From NCBI GenBank assembly GCA_900542565.1, contig UQOC01000044.1, positions 1 through 18,925 of the forward strand: 18,925 nt of DNA, written 5' to 3'. Each line of letters opens with the position of its first letter. Within the stretch, counting starts at the first letter, position 1. A program made the translations under genes and the position numbers. Of the stretch, positions 1-7,296 are shown in pieces. The stretch comes from an uncultured Eubacteriales bacterium (GTDB lineage: Bacteria; Bacillota; Clostridia; Peptostreptococcales; Anaerovoracaceae). The notes under the pieces were generated by a model. The model did no database searches and was not told the origin of the DNA. It saw only the letters and a program-made list of their open reading frames with translations.

Positions 1-69
1 CTTATCCTGACCGGCGGCCCCGGAACGGGAAAAGAGAACTTTCCGCTGGCGCAGCGGCCGGCGGCATGA
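1..69 (+). CDS. 3' fragment of a reading frame with a Walker A motif, cut by the window edge
   Basis: Frame 1 is open from the first base and stops at TGA 67-69. It reads LILTGGPGTGK followed by only eleven more residues. Hydrophobic residues leading into GGPGTGK are typical of P-loop NTPases such as RecD2-type helicases and AAA proteins. In those families Walker A continues with Thr/Ser and a large ATPase domain, which is absent here. If the frame is real, this is a truncated or decayed gene. The stretch is GC-rich compared with the genes to its right. Only 22 residues are visible and chance cannot be excluded. Confidence 0.25.
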   Translation, partial: LILTGGPGTGKENFPLAQRPAA

Positions 70-179
70 AAAAATATACCGTGCAAGGGTATATTGATGT
101 ATCACAGAAAAAAAGTCCCACATATTCTCGCTGCAGGAGAATATGCGGGACTTTTCTTGTGCGGCCGGCCAGCGGCCGG
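52..179. repeat. Direct repeat CAGCGGCCGG flanking the hairpin
   Basis: The 10-mer CAGCGGCCGG occurs at 52-61 and again at 170-179, 118 bp apart, with the terminator hairpin between the copies. The second copy lies inside a GGCCGGCC-rich stretch (161-183). These bases are far more GC-rich than the surrounding DNA. Confidence 0.5.
111..155. terminator. Strong hairpin, probable bidirectional terminator
   Basis: Arms 111-129 and 137-155 pair over 19 bp with one A-C mismatch, around a 7-base loop (GCTGCAG). The right arm ends in CTTTTCTT on +. On - the left arm ends in a longer T run (plus-strand A run at 108-114). It would isolate the ylxM operon from whatever lies to the left and could stop transcription from both sides. 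Confidence 0.75.
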
Positions 180-276
180 CCGGAGGATGGATGACCCAAT
201 GGACAAAAGCATCAATCGCGATAATTTCTGCTGCTGTCAGGTCATAAACACCTTTGCTGCTATCAAGCAAAAACGC

Positions 277-305
277 TTGACAGCCCTGGTCAAAAATGCT
301 AAACT
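277..305 (+). promoter_or_regulatory. Housekeeping-type promoter for the ylxM-ffh operon
   Basis: A perfect -35 TTGACA at 277-282, a 17 bp spacer and TAAACT at 300-305 (four of six to TATAAT). It is the best sigma-A-like match upstream of ylxM, about 110 bp before its start codon, and lies downstream of the 111-155 hairpin. Confidence 0.65.
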
Positions 306-415
306 GTTTATCGTGTCAAGGAAAAAGACTTAACATCTCCGGGCAGCAGGTGACCCTCGGTGTACCAGGAGACAGTAAGCCGGAATATCCGGGAGACAAA
401 AGGAGGAAGATCATA

Positions 416-781
416 ATGGTCGACGACATAGCAAGAGCCAGTCTTTTGTATGACTTTTACGGGGCTCTGCTCACCGACAGGCAGAGGGATGTTATGGCCC
501 TATACCACGAGGAAAATCTTTCTCTTTCGGAAATAGCGCAGGAATACGACATTTCCAGGCAGGCAGTCCACGATACGCTAAAAAAAGCCGAGCAGGCCCT
601 TTCAGAATACGAAAAAAAGCTGGGACTCGTAGATAAGCTGCTCATCAGGGAAAAGGCAATAAACCGTATAGAAAAAGAGATAGACAGCCTGGAGGAGGCG
701 GTCAGAGGAACTGACCACGAAAAACAGATCGACGACCGGCTCCAGAATATCAAAGACATAATTGAAAGTATAGAAGACTGA
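416..781 (+). CDS. ylxM: YlxM family DNA-binding protein (SRP-associated)
   Basis: A 121-residue protein of the YlxM/p13 family, encoded beside ffh in Bacillota and linked to the signal recognition particle. Residues about 35-60 form a sigma-70 region 4-like helix-turn-helix (LSLSEIAQEYDISRQAVHD). Residues about 60-121 are highly charged and likely form a long helix or coiled coil. The ATG at 416 was chosen because AGGAGG lies at 401-406 and the family starts at this point; an in-frame upstream start at 296 would overlap the promoter -10 and has no ribosome binding site. It is first in the operon, followed 62 bp later by ffh. In streptococci and other relatives YlxM modulates SRP GTPase or RNA binding; whether it binds DNA is unsettled. 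Confidence 0.92.
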   Translation: MVDDIARASLLYDFYGALLTDRQRDVMALYHEENLSLSEIAQEYDISRQAVHDTLKKAEQALSEYEKKLGLVDKLLIREKAINRIEKEIDSLEEAVRGTDHEKQIDDRLQNIKDIIESIED

Positions 782-843
782 CGGCGCAGGGCGTGCCGGC
801 CGCCGCAGATGAACAAGCCGGATATACCGGCAGGGAGATACAA

Positions 844-2184
844 ATGGCTTTTGAATCACTTTCAGAAAAACTTCAGAATACCTTTAAAAAGATCCGCGGC
901 AAGGGGGTCCTGACGGAAAACGACATCAACGACGCCATGCGAGAAGTCAAACTGGCTCTGCTGGAAGCCGATGTCAACTTCAAGATCGTCAAGGAATTCG
1001 TTGCCGATGTCAAAGAAAAATGTCTTGGCCAGGAAGTCCTGCAGAGCCTGACTCCCGGCCAGCAGGTCATAAAGATAGTAAACGATCAGCTCACAGAGCT
1101 GATGGGAGGTACCGGCAGCAAGCTGACCTATTCGCCCAGCGGATTTACGGTGCTGTTGATGGTGGGGCTTCAGGGAACAGGTAAGACCACCACCTGCGGC
1201 AAGCTGGCCGCATACCTGAAAAAGAACGGCAAGAAGCCTATGCTCTGTGCCTGCGACATTTACAGGCCGGCAGCCATAGACCAGCTGGAAGTTGTGGGCA
1301 AAGCCGCCGATGTTCCTGTCTACACCGACAGGAACAGCAAAAAGGCCGAAGAAATAGCTCTGGCGGCCCGCAAAGAAGCCGAAAAGAAAGGCTTCAATGT
1401 GCTCATCGTTGATACGGCCGGACGGCTCCAGATAGACGAAGAGCTCATGGAAGAGCTGGCCAGAGTCAAAAAAGCAGTCAAACCTCATGAGATACTGCTG
1501 GTAGTAGATGCCCTCACCGGTCAGGATGCTGTCAACGCCGCAGAGGGATTTAACGAAAAGCTGGGCATCGACGGTATCATAATGACCAAGATGGACGGCG
1601 ACTCCAGAGGAGGCGCAGCCCTTTCCGCCAAGAAGGTCACAGGAAAGCCTGTCAAATTCGTCGGCATGGGCGAAAAACTGGACGAACTGGAACCTTTCTA
1701 TCCGGACAGGATGGCAAGCCGTATCTTGGGAATGGGAGATATGCTCTCATTTATAGAAAAAGCTCAGGAAAGCTACGACGAGGAACAGGCAGCCAAGCTG
1801 GAAAAGAAACTCCGCAAGAACGATTTCACCCTGGAAGATTATCTGGAACAGATGGCCCAGATGCAGAAGATGGGCGGCCTCGGCAAGATGCTGGAAATGA
1901 TACCCGGCATGGGAGGCAAGAAAGTCAGCGATGACGAGATAGAAAAGGGCGAAAAAGAGCTGAAACAGATGCAGGCCATCATCTGCTCCATGACCATTGA
2001 GGAGCGGAGAGACCCGAAGATACTCAACGCCGGAAGGCGCAGGAGGATAGCCGCAGGGTCGGGACAGCCTGTCAGCAAAGTCAACAACCTGATAAAAAAG
2101 TACGAGGATACCAAAAAGCTGATGAAGCAGTTCAGCAATCCCGGCTTTATGAAAAAAAATAAAAAGTTTAAAGGATTATTTTAA
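844..2184 (+). CDS. ffh: Signal recognition particle GTPase Ffh (SRP54)
   Basis: Ffh binds 4.5S/6S RNA and signal sequences of nascent membrane proteins and delivers ribosomes to FtsY. At 446 residues it has the usual length. An N-terminal four-helix N domain (1-90) is followed by the G domain: P-loop GLQGTGKT at 108-115, DIYRPAA at 138-144, DTAGRL at 190-195 and [10 protein letters not shown] from 248. The methionine-rich M domain starts around 325, and its RNA-binding helix-turn-helix is the [19 protein letters not shown] stretch (389-407). ATG 844 follows GGGAGA (833-838); the in-frame 793 start would add 17 residues absent from the family. The usual Ser before RR in the M-domain motif is Gly here. 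The rpsP ribosome binding site overlaps the ffh stop codon, suggesting coupling. Confidence 0.98.
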   Translation: MAFESLSEKLQNTFKKIRGKGVLTENDINDAMREVKLALLEADVNFKIVKEFVADVKEKCLGQEVLQSLTPGQQVIKIVNDQLTELMGGTGSKLTYSPSGFTVLLMVGLQGTGKTTTCGKLAAYLKKNGKKPMLCACDIYRPAAIDQLEVVGKAADVPVYTDRNSKKAEEIALAARKEAEKKGFNVLIVDTAGRLQIDEELMEELARVKKAVKPHEILLVVDALTGQDAVNAAEGFNEKLGIDGIIMTKMDGDSRGGAALSAKKVTGKPVKFVGMGEKLDELEPFYPDRMASRILGMGDMLSFIEKAQESYDEEQAAKLEKKLRKNDFTLEDYLEQMAQMQKMGGLGKMLEMIPGMGGKKVSDDEIEKGEKELKQMQAIICSMTIEERRDPKILNAGRRRRIAAGSGQPVSKVNNLIKKYEDTKKLMKQFSNPGFMKKNKKFKGLF

Positions 2185-2198
2185 GGAGGAAACACGAA

Positions 2199-2441
2199 AT
2201 GGTAAAGATCAGATTAAAGAGAATGGGAGCTCACAAGAAGCCTTTCTACAGAATAGTAGCTGCTGATGTAAGAGCGCCGAGAGACGGCAAGTTCATCGAG
2301 GAGATCGGATACTATGATCCGATGAAGGAACCAAAGGTCATCAAGATCAACGAAGAACTGGCAAAGAAATGGCTCAGCAACGGAGCACAGCCGACAGACA
2401 CAGTAAGAGCCCTGTTCAAAAAGGCTGGAATATTAGAATAA
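2199..2441 (+). CDS. rpsP: 30S ribosomal protein S16 (bS16)
   Basis: An 80-residue protein with the hallmark S16 N-terminus ([20 protein letters not shown]) and the later YYDP and [10 protein letters not shown] blocks. It binds 16S rRNA and helps assemble the 30S body. AAGGAGG at 2183-2189, overlapping the ffh stop, fixes the start. The order rpsP-khpA-rimM-trmD follows the conserved Bacillota operon, so it is probably transcribed with ffh. Confidence 0.98.
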   Translation: MVKIRLKRMGAHKKPFYRIVAADVRAPRDGKFIEEIGYYDPMKEPKVIKINEELAKKWLSNGAQPTDTVRALFKKAGILE

Positions 2442-2460
2442 CTGGAAAGCGGTGGAACTA

Positions 2461-2694
2461 ATGACGAAACTGGTTGAGGCAATAGCCAAGTCACTGGTAG
2501 ACAATCCGGATGGCGTTGAAGTGACGGAAACAGAAGGCCGTCAGGGAACGATCATCAAACTTAAAGTCGACCCGGGCGACATGGGAAAAGTTATAGGGAA
2601 GCAGGGCCGTATAGCCAAGGCTTTCCGCACTGTCGTCAATGCGGCCGCCACTAAGGAAAACAAAAAGGTGACTGTGGAAATCGTTAAAGAATAG
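2461..2694 (+). CDS. khpA: KH-domain RNA-binding protein KhpA (YlqC)
   Basis: A 77-residue single type II KH domain protein. The GxxG RNA-binding loop is GKQG inside GDMGKVIGKQGRIAKAFRTV, and the N-terminus TKLVEAIAKSLVDNPD is typical of the family. KhpA acts with KhpB as a global RNA-binding dimer affecting cell elongation and sRNA biology in Gram-positives. ATG 2461 was preferred over an in-frame GTG at 2452: it matches family length and GGTGG lies five bases upstream. It follows rpsP by only 19 bp. RimM comes next after a longer spacer that holds a hairpin. Confidence 0.93.
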   Translation: MTKLVEAIAKSLVDNPDGVEVTETEGRQGTIIKLKVDPGDMGKVIGKQGRIAKAFRTVVNAAATKENKKVTVEIVKE

Positions 2695-2704
2695 TTTGTA
2701 TAAT

Positions 2705-2741
2705 GTAGGCACATACTTACCGGAAGGTTTGATGTGCCTAT
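2705..2741 (+). promoter_or_regulatory. Hairpin with GGAA tetraloop between khpA and rimM
   Basis: TAGGCACAT (2706-2714) and ATGTGCCTA (2732-2740) pair perfectly, with a G-T pair beneath at 2705/2741. The intervening bases can continue as ACC-GGAA-GGT (2719-2728), a three-pair stem capped by a GNRA-type tetraloop. No T run follows, so it looks more like an RNA processing, stability or translation-control element than a terminator. A TATAAT at 2699-2704 just upstream has only a weak -35 (TGGAAA, 2675-2680). Confidence 0.5.
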
Positions 2742-2811
2742 AATAATAAAATGGGCGGCGCAGAGGGAAAAAGCCGCACAGATGCAGCAGAAAATGGAAA
2801 CAAAAAAAGAT

Positions 2812-3369
2812 ATGCAGAAGATAACCATAGGCAAGATAGTCAATGCCGTAGGGCTCAAAGGCGAGGTCAGGATCTACAGCTATTCTGACCGTAAAGAGAG
2901 GTTTGAGGAGCTGGAAAGCCTTATACTGACAGGAAAGAACGGAGACAGGACATATCAGGTTGAAAATATCCGTTACCAGAAAAACATGGTGATAGCCAAG
3001 CTTGCAGGCGTTGATGACAGGAACGGGGCAGAAGCCCTGAAAGATCACGATGTGAACATAACCGAAAGCCAGCTGCCCGATCTGGAAGAAGATACATTTT
3101 TCATAAAAGACCTGATCGGATGCAGTGTAGCCGATGAGGCCGGCGGCAGGGTCTTTGGCGTAATTGAGGATGTTATCCAAAACAGCGCTCAGGACATCTA
3201 TGTGATCAGACTGGAACAGGGAGGCCAGGCAATGATACCGGCAGTAGGGCAGTTCGTGCGCGAGGTGGACATAAAGAAAAAGATCGTGACCATAAGAGTG
3301 ATACCGGGCCTTCTGCCGGATAGCGATGATGAAGCTCCGGAAGGGAGCAAAGGCGGAACGGAGGCATAG
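2812..3369 (+). CDS. rimM: Ribosome maturation factor RimM
   Basis: RimM binds S19 and the 30S head and aids 16S rRNA processing. The N-terminal RimM barrel begins ITIGKIVNAVGLKGEVRIY; the C-terminal PRC-barrel runs from DLIGCSV to the TIRVIPGLL end. From ATG 2812 (MQKITIG) the protein has 185 residues, close to the family norm. The tail SDDEAPEGSKGGTEA is low-complexity. The start is uncertain: the frame is open from GTG 2734 and offers ATGs at 2782 and 2794, with only a distant AGAGGG (2762-2768) ahead of 2782 and no good ribosome binding site at 2812. A start at 2782 or 2794 would add a short charged extension. The next gene, trmD, starts three bases after the stop. Confidence 0.9.
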   Translation: MQKITIGKIVNAVGLKGEVRIYSYSDRKERFEELESLILTGKNGDRTYQVENIRYQKNMVIAKLAGVDDRNGAEALKDHDVNITESQLPDLEEDTFFIKDLIGCSVADEAGGRVFGVIEDVIQNSAQDIYVIRLEQGGQAMIPAVGQFVREVDIKKKIVTIRVIPGLLPDSDDEAPEGSKGGTEA

Positions 3370-3372
3370 ACG

Positions 3373-4116
3373 GTGAATATAGATGTGTTGACTTTATTTC
3401 CGGAAATGTTCACGGCAGTCACCAATACCAGTATCCTGGGCAGAGCCGCAGAAAAAGGCATAATAACCGTAAACCCGGTCAATATAAGGGATTTCAGCAA
3501 TGATAAGCATAATAAGGCTGATGATACTCCTTTTGGAGGCGGGCCGGGCATGGTAATGCTGGCCGATCCCATATTCGGAGCATTAAGATCGGTTGATGCC
3601 TGCTCAAAAAAGATCATCTATATGTCGCCGAGAGGTCGGATACTTGATAAGGAGATGATAGGCAGACTGGCCTGTGAGGAAAACATCGTCATACTGTGCG
3701 GTCATTATGAGGGCGTTGACCAGAGAGTGATAGATTACTGGAACATGGAGGAAATTTCCATTGGAGATTATATCCTGACAGGCGGCGAATTGCCGGCTAT
3801 GGTACTGATAGATGCTGTTGCCAGGTTCCTGCCGGAAGTGCTGGGAAATGCCATGTCTGCCGATGATGAGTCCATATATTCAGGACTGCTGGAATGCGAC
3901 CAGTATACAAAACCCAGATCCTATCAAAATATGGAAGTTCCGGAAGTGCTTACAGGCGGCAATCATAAGATGATACACCTGTGGCAGTTTGAGAACGCCT
4001 TGAATTTGACCAGAGAAAGGCGTCCGGACCTGTGGGAAGCCTATCTTGACAGTGAGAAAAACCTTACAAAAGACGAGAAAAAAATATTGGAAAAGGTTGT
4101 GTCAAAACCCCTTTAG
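3373..4116 (+). CDS. trmD: tRNA (guanine-37-N1)-methyltransferase TrmD
   Basis: TrmD uses S-adenosylmethionine to methylate G37 next to the anticodon, preventing +1 frameshifting. At 247 residues it is typical. The SPOUT knot signatures are present: N-terminal MNIDVLTLFPEMF, GGGPGMVM, CGHYEGVDQR, SIGDYILTGGELPAM and SYQNMEVPEVLTGGNH. The start is GTG at 3373, preceded by ACGGAGG (3358-3364), which lies inside the end of rimM, so translation is probably coupled. In many Bacillota rplS (L19) follows; here it does not. The stop codon TAG (4114-4116) touches a 10-5-10 palindrome. Confidence 0.97.
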   Translation: MNIDVLTLFPEMFTAVTNTSILGRAAEKGIITVNPVNIRDFSNDKHNKADDTPFGGGPGMVMLADPIFGALRSVDACSKKIIYMSPRGRILDKEMIGRLACEENIVILCGHYEGVDQRVIDYWNMEEISIGDYILTGGELPAMVLIDAVARFLPEVLGNAMSADDESIYSGLLECDQYTKPRSYQNMEVPEVLTGGNHKMIHLWQFENALNLTRERRPDLWEAYLDSEKNLTKDEKKILEKVVSKPL

Positions 4117-4150
4117 AAATGTTGTAATACACAACATTTCGTGTTACAAT
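4116..4150 (+). promoter_or_regulatory. Promoter with overlapping 25-bp palindrome ahead of the hlyD-like gene
   Basis: GAAATGTTGT (4116-4125) and ACAACATTTC (4131-4140) form a perfect 10-bp inverted repeat around AATAC. A promoter TTGTAA (4122-4127), 17 bp, TACAAT (4145-4150) has its -35 inside the palindrome. The AT-rich stem is followed by CGTGTTAC, not a T run. An operator for a dimeric regulator is therefore at least as likely as a trmD terminator. Confidence 0.6.
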
Positions 4151-4167
4151 ACCAACAAGGGAAAAAG

Positions 4168-5091
4168 ATGAAAAAGAAAAAACTAAATCTTACGACAAAA
4201 AAGGGACTGATAATATTTTTAGCGCTGTTCATCATACTATACCTGATCATATACATAGTGCCGAAAGTATTCGATATATTTACTCAGACATACATAGCCG
4301 AATACGGCACTCTTGAGGTGAAAGAGGATGCACAGTGCTTGTTTGTCAGGAACGAAGAAGTATATACAGCATCATCTTCCGGCACCGTGGAAAGACTGGC
4401 AGATGACGGCCAGCTGGTAAGGACAGGGACAACTGTAGTAAAACTGGCAGGCAATGAGCAGACATGTTCCATGAGAGGCATAGTAAGCTACAGATATGAC
4501 GGATATGAAGGCCGGCTGACGGTAGAAGATCTGGAAAACCTGCAGAGTTCCGCATTGGATGAATACAGGGAAAGCGGAAGTCAGGTGACAGACGCTTCCA
4601 CATCGGCCGAAGCCGGCGATGTGATGTTCAAGGTAATAGATACCAGCAAGTGGTATCTGGTATGCTGGCTCGGAGAAGACGAGGCCGCTACCTTTACAGA
4701 AGGAAGGGATGTGACCGTCAGGATAGATGATAATACCGAGCTGACAATGACGGTGGACAGCATCACACAGCAGGACAGCGAATACCGTATGATCCTGTCA
4801 TGCAACAGGTCGTACGAGGATATAGATAAATACAGGATAAAAGAGTGCGAGATCGTGGCTTCCGCCTACAGCGGCATAATATTGGAAAACAGCAGCATAA
4901 CCGAAGTTGACGGCGTGCAGGGCGTATATGTGGTGGACAAATTCGGCCAGCAGAACTTTACGCCTGTCAAAGTGCTCTCATCTCAGGGCGGCAAGTCCGT
5001 AGTGGAAAGAAACTTCTACCAGGACGCCGAAGGCAATACGGTGACCACGGTAAGCACATATGCCGAAATAGTAAGAAATGCCGGCGGCTGA
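4168..5091 (+). CDS. Membrane-anchored HlyD-like (biotinyl-lipoyl/barrel-sandwich) protein of the cell-division cluster
   Basis: A 307-residue protein with a lysine-rich N-terminus and one membrane segment (about 13-32), then an extracytoplasmic part. Residues about 64-94 (EVYTASSSGTVERLADDGQLV) and 97-110 look like the two halves of a lipoyl-like barrel-sandwich hybrid, as in HlyD-type adaptors. A beta-rich domain follows (about 155-300). ATG 4168 has AAGGG six bases upstream; the frame opens earlier at 4141 inside the palindrome. No transporter or outer-membrane partner is nearby, and the host seems Gram-positive, so a classical efflux-adaptor role is doubtful. Relatives sit upstream of yggS-sepF in Clostridia, so an envelope or division role is inferred. 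The exact function is unknown. Confidence 0.7.
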   Translation: MKKKKLNLTTKKGLIIFLALFIILYLIIYIVPKVFDIFTQTYIAEYGTLEVKEDAQCLFVRNEEVYTASSSGTVERLADDGQLVRTGTTVVKLAGNEQTCSMRGIVSYRYDGYEGRLTVEDLENLQSSALDEYRESGSQVTDASTSAEAGDVMFKVIDTSKWYLVCWLGEDEAATFTEGRDVTVRIDDNTELTMTVDSITQQDSEYRMILSCNRSYEDIDKYRIKECEIVASAYSGIILENSSITEVDGVQGVYVVDKFGQQNFTPVKVLSSQGGKSVVERNFYQDAEGNTVTTVSTYAEIVRNAGG

Positions 5092-5147
5092 AAACAGAGC
5101 CGGAACGATCATAAATGATAGCTGACATTGGAAATGAGGTGGTTTAT

Positions 5148-5852
5148 ATGTCAATAGAGGCAAATATAAAACATATATGTGAGCTGAAAGATAAGGCTGC
5201 AGAGAGATCAGGAAGAAAAGACGAAGATGTGCTGCTGGTAGCTGTGACCAAACTCCACAGCACAGACGAGATCAACGAGGCCATAGACTGTGGGATAACA
5301 GATATAGGCGAAAACAAAGTCCAGGAGATAATGGATAAGTATGACAGGGTAAAACCGGTCCGCTGGCATCTGATAGGCCACTTGCAGACAAACAAGGTAA
5401 AATACATAATCGACAAGGTTTGTATGATACATTCGGTAGATTCACTCCACCTTGCCAGGGAAATAGACAAGAGAGCTGCGCAGCACGGAGTTTCCATGGA
5501 TATACTCATCCAGGTAAACTCAGCCATGGAAGAAAGCAAGTTCGGTATAACTACCGGAGAAACCGGACAGATGATAAACGATATACTGGAGCAGTGCCCA
5601 AATGTCAGGATAAGAGGACTTATGTGCATTGCGCCTTATGAGGATGATCCGGAAAATGCACGGGTATATTTTGCAGAAGTCAAGAAACTCTACGATGAAT
5701 ACGGCAAGATAAAACATCCGAATCTTGACTTTAAATACCTGTCCATGGGAATGTCCAACGACTTTGAGGTTGCAATAGAAGAAGGTTCCAATCTCATCAG
5801 GGTAGGCACTTCGATTTTCGGAGCAAGAGATTATTCTAAAAAAATGGGTTGA
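5148..5852 (+). CDS. yggS: YggS/YlmE family PLP-binding protein (PLP homeostasis)
   Basis: A 234-residue single-domain alanine-racemase-fold protein that binds pyridoxal 5'-phosphate and helps balance vitamin B6 and amino acid pools; it has no known racemase activity. The PLP lysine is K35 in VAVTKLHS. Other signatures are GENKVQE, WHLIGHLQTNKV, QVNSAMEESKFG, and the phosphate-binding SMGMSNDFEVAIEEGSNLIR with RVGTSIFG at the end. ATG 5148 follows GAGGTGG (5135-5141). An in-frame ATG at 5115 would add 11 residues and lacks a site. Its position directly before sepF is conserved in Gram-positives. Confidence 0.95.
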   Translation: MSIEANIKHICELKDKAAERSGRKDEDVLLVAVTKLHSTDEINEAIDCGITDIGENKVQEIMDKYDRVKPVRWHLIGHLQTNKVKYIIDKVCMIHSVDSLHLAREIDKRAAQHGVSMDILIQVNSAMEESKFGITTGETGQMINDILEQCPNVRIRGLMCIAPYEDDPENARVYFAEVKKLYDEYGKIKHPNLDFKYLSMGMSNDFEVAIEEGSNLIRVGTSIFGARDYSKKMG

Positions 5853-5874
5853 TATACAAGGAGGAAAAAATAAA

Positions 5875-6372
5875 ATGGGACTGTCAGATACTTTTAAGAA
5901 GCTGGTAGGCATAGAAGATGTTGAGGATGAATTTGACGAAGAAGAAGTCGAAGCTGAAAAAGAAAGGATCTCCAGGGAAAGCGTAAGGAGGACACAGACG
6001 GAGTACAAGGCACCCAAGTCCGTTCCGGTATCCGATACCTCAAAAGCTGTGCCTATCGAAAGAAGGATCTCGGTGGCAGGGACCAGCGCATTTAAGCTGG
6101 TAGTCATCGAGCCAAAGAGCTTTGACGAATGTCCTAAGCTGGTAGACAGCCTCAAGGGAAGGCGGCCTGTGATAATAAATCTCGAAAAGATCGAGACAGA
6201 GACCGCAAAAAAAATCTTTGATTTTTTGAGCGGTGCTACATATGCTTTAAACGGCAATGTACAGAAGGTGGCTAACAATATATTCATATTTGCGCCTGAA
6301 AGCGTAGACATAGCCGCAAATCACGACGAAAGGGGATTTGACTTCGGGGGAAATAAAAATCCTTGGAGATAA
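5875..6372 (+). CDS. sepF: Cell division protein SepF
   Basis: SepF tethers FtsZ filaments to the membrane and arranges them at the septum. Residues 1-13 (MGLSDTFKKLVGI) form the amphipathic membrane-targeting helix. Residues about 14-65 are an acidic, then basic, unstructured linker. Residues about 70-146 are the SepF core, with VVIEPKSFDE, GRRPVIINLE, and FDFLSGATYALNGNVQ. AAGGAGG at 5858-5864 fixes the start. At 165 residues it is slightly longer than many homologues because of the tail DERGFDFGGNKNPWR. The yggT gene starts 11 bases after the stop. Confidence 0.96.
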   Translation: MGLSDTFKKLVGIEDVEDEFDEEEVEAEKERISRESVRRTQTEYKAPKSVPVSDTSKAVPIERRISVAGTSAFKLVVIEPKSFDECPKLVDSLKGRRPVIINLEKIETETAKKIFDFLSGATYALNGNVQKVANNIFIFAPESVDIAANHDERGFDFGGNKNPWR

Positions 6373-6383
6373 GATAAAAAAAT

Positions 6384-6662
6384 ATGCAGACAACACTTGT
6401 TTATGCCATATATATGTTTTCAAACATTTTGGTAGCAGCCCTTGTCATAAGGGCTCTGCTCAGTTGGTTCGCAAGGGATCCGTACAGTCCGGCAGGAAAG
6501 ATATACGGCTTTTTTATCAGGTTCACCGAACCCATAGTCATGCCGTTCAGAAAGCTGCTGAGCAGGTTCAACACCGGGATGTTTGATTTTTCACTGCTCC
6601 TGGCCATGCTGGCAATAGAGATAGGGGCAAATATCATTTGCAGGATCATTTTGATATTTTAA
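6384..6662 (+). CDS. YggT family membrane protein (YlmG-like)
   Basis: A 92-residue protein with two predicted membrane helices (about 4-27 and 67-91). The family motifs RALLSW (23-28) and TEPIVMPFRKLL (48-59) lie in the loop between them. Family members in the sepF-divIVA cluster are linked to division, nucleoid or osmotic phenotypes, but the molecular role is poorly known. The only ribosome binding candidate is GGAG at 6364-6367 within the end of sepF, further away than usual, so translational coupling to sepF is likely. YlmH, which usually follows, is missing. Confidence 0.92.
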   Translation: MQTTLVYAIYMFSNILVAALVIRALLSWFARDPYSPAGKIYGFFIRFTEPIVMPFRKLLSRFNTGMFDFSLLLAMLAIEIGANIICRIILIF

Positions 6663-6677
6663 ATAACGGAGGTACCT

Positions 6678-7283
6678 ATGATCACACCTGCTGACATTGA
6701 ATATAAGGAATTTACAAAAGCCGTAAGAGGATACAAGGAAGAAGAAGTGGATGAATTTCTCGATCTGATAATAGTCGATATGGAAAATCTGATACGGGAA
6801 AACAAAAAACTGAAAGCCGACCTTGAGAAAGCCCGCAGCCAGGTAACACAGCATGTGAACACGGAGACATCCGTATATGAGACGCTGGAATCAGCCAAGT
6901 CTCTGATGAACGACATCGCCGCCAGCGCTGAGAGGAGAGCTGAAGTGCTGCTGAAAAATGCAGAACTTGAAGCGTCCCTCATAACCAGGGAGGCAAAAGA
7001 GTCCATATCAAGGCTGACTGACGAAGGCAACAGGCTCAGGACACAGGTGGAAGAACTGAGGAACAGATACAGGAGACTGCTCCAGAGCGAAATGGACAGG
7101 ATAGACGATTCCACCAATGATATCCTGGCGGAATTTGAAAAGGAATTTATCGGTCAGCCTAAGGTTGAAGAACCTCCTGCCGTAAAGGCCCCTTTTGACA
7201 GCCGTCCGGATGACCGCGGCAGTATTCCAAGGAATGATGCCAAACAGGATCTTTCAAAGACAATAGTAAATATCAGGAAGTAG
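6678..7283 (+). CDS. divIVA: DivIVA domain cell-division/pole protein
   Basis: DivIVA is a coiled-coil scaffold that senses negative membrane curvature at poles and septa and recruits Min, cell-wall or chromosome-anchoring proteins. The N-terminal lipid-binding domain starts MITPADIEYKEFTKAVRGYKEEEVDEF. Residues about 30-65 and 80-150 have heptad-rich coiled-coil character. The C-terminal part (about 160-201) is Pro-rich and variable. GGAGGT lies at 6668-6673. The membrane-inserting Phe of B. subtilis DivIVA (F17) aligns with V16 here, while the following Arg (R17) is kept. Length 201 is within the family range. Confidence 0.94.
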   Translation: MITPADIEYKEFTKAVRGYKEEEVDEFLDLIIVDMENLIRENKKLKADLEKARSQVTQHVNTETSVYETLESAKSLMNDIAASAERRAEVLLKNAELEASLITREAKESISRLTDEGNRLRTQVEELRNRYRRLLQSEMDRIDDSTNDILAEFEKEFIGQPKVEEPPAVKAPFDSRPDDRGSIPRNDAKQDLSKTIVNIRK

Positions 7284-7296
7284 GAGGTCATCTGCT

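Noticed and set aside
862..1488. A 208-codon open frame on the - strand
   Set aside because: It lies wholly inside ffh, whose motifs are unmistakable, and has no ribosome binding site or family signature.
2491..3180. A 229-codon open frame on the - strand
   Set aside because: It crosses khpA and rimM on the opposite strand and has no recognisable domain.
5520..6311. A 263-codon open frame on the - strand
   Set aside because: It is a Ser/Phe-rich shadow of yggS and sepF, with no start signals.
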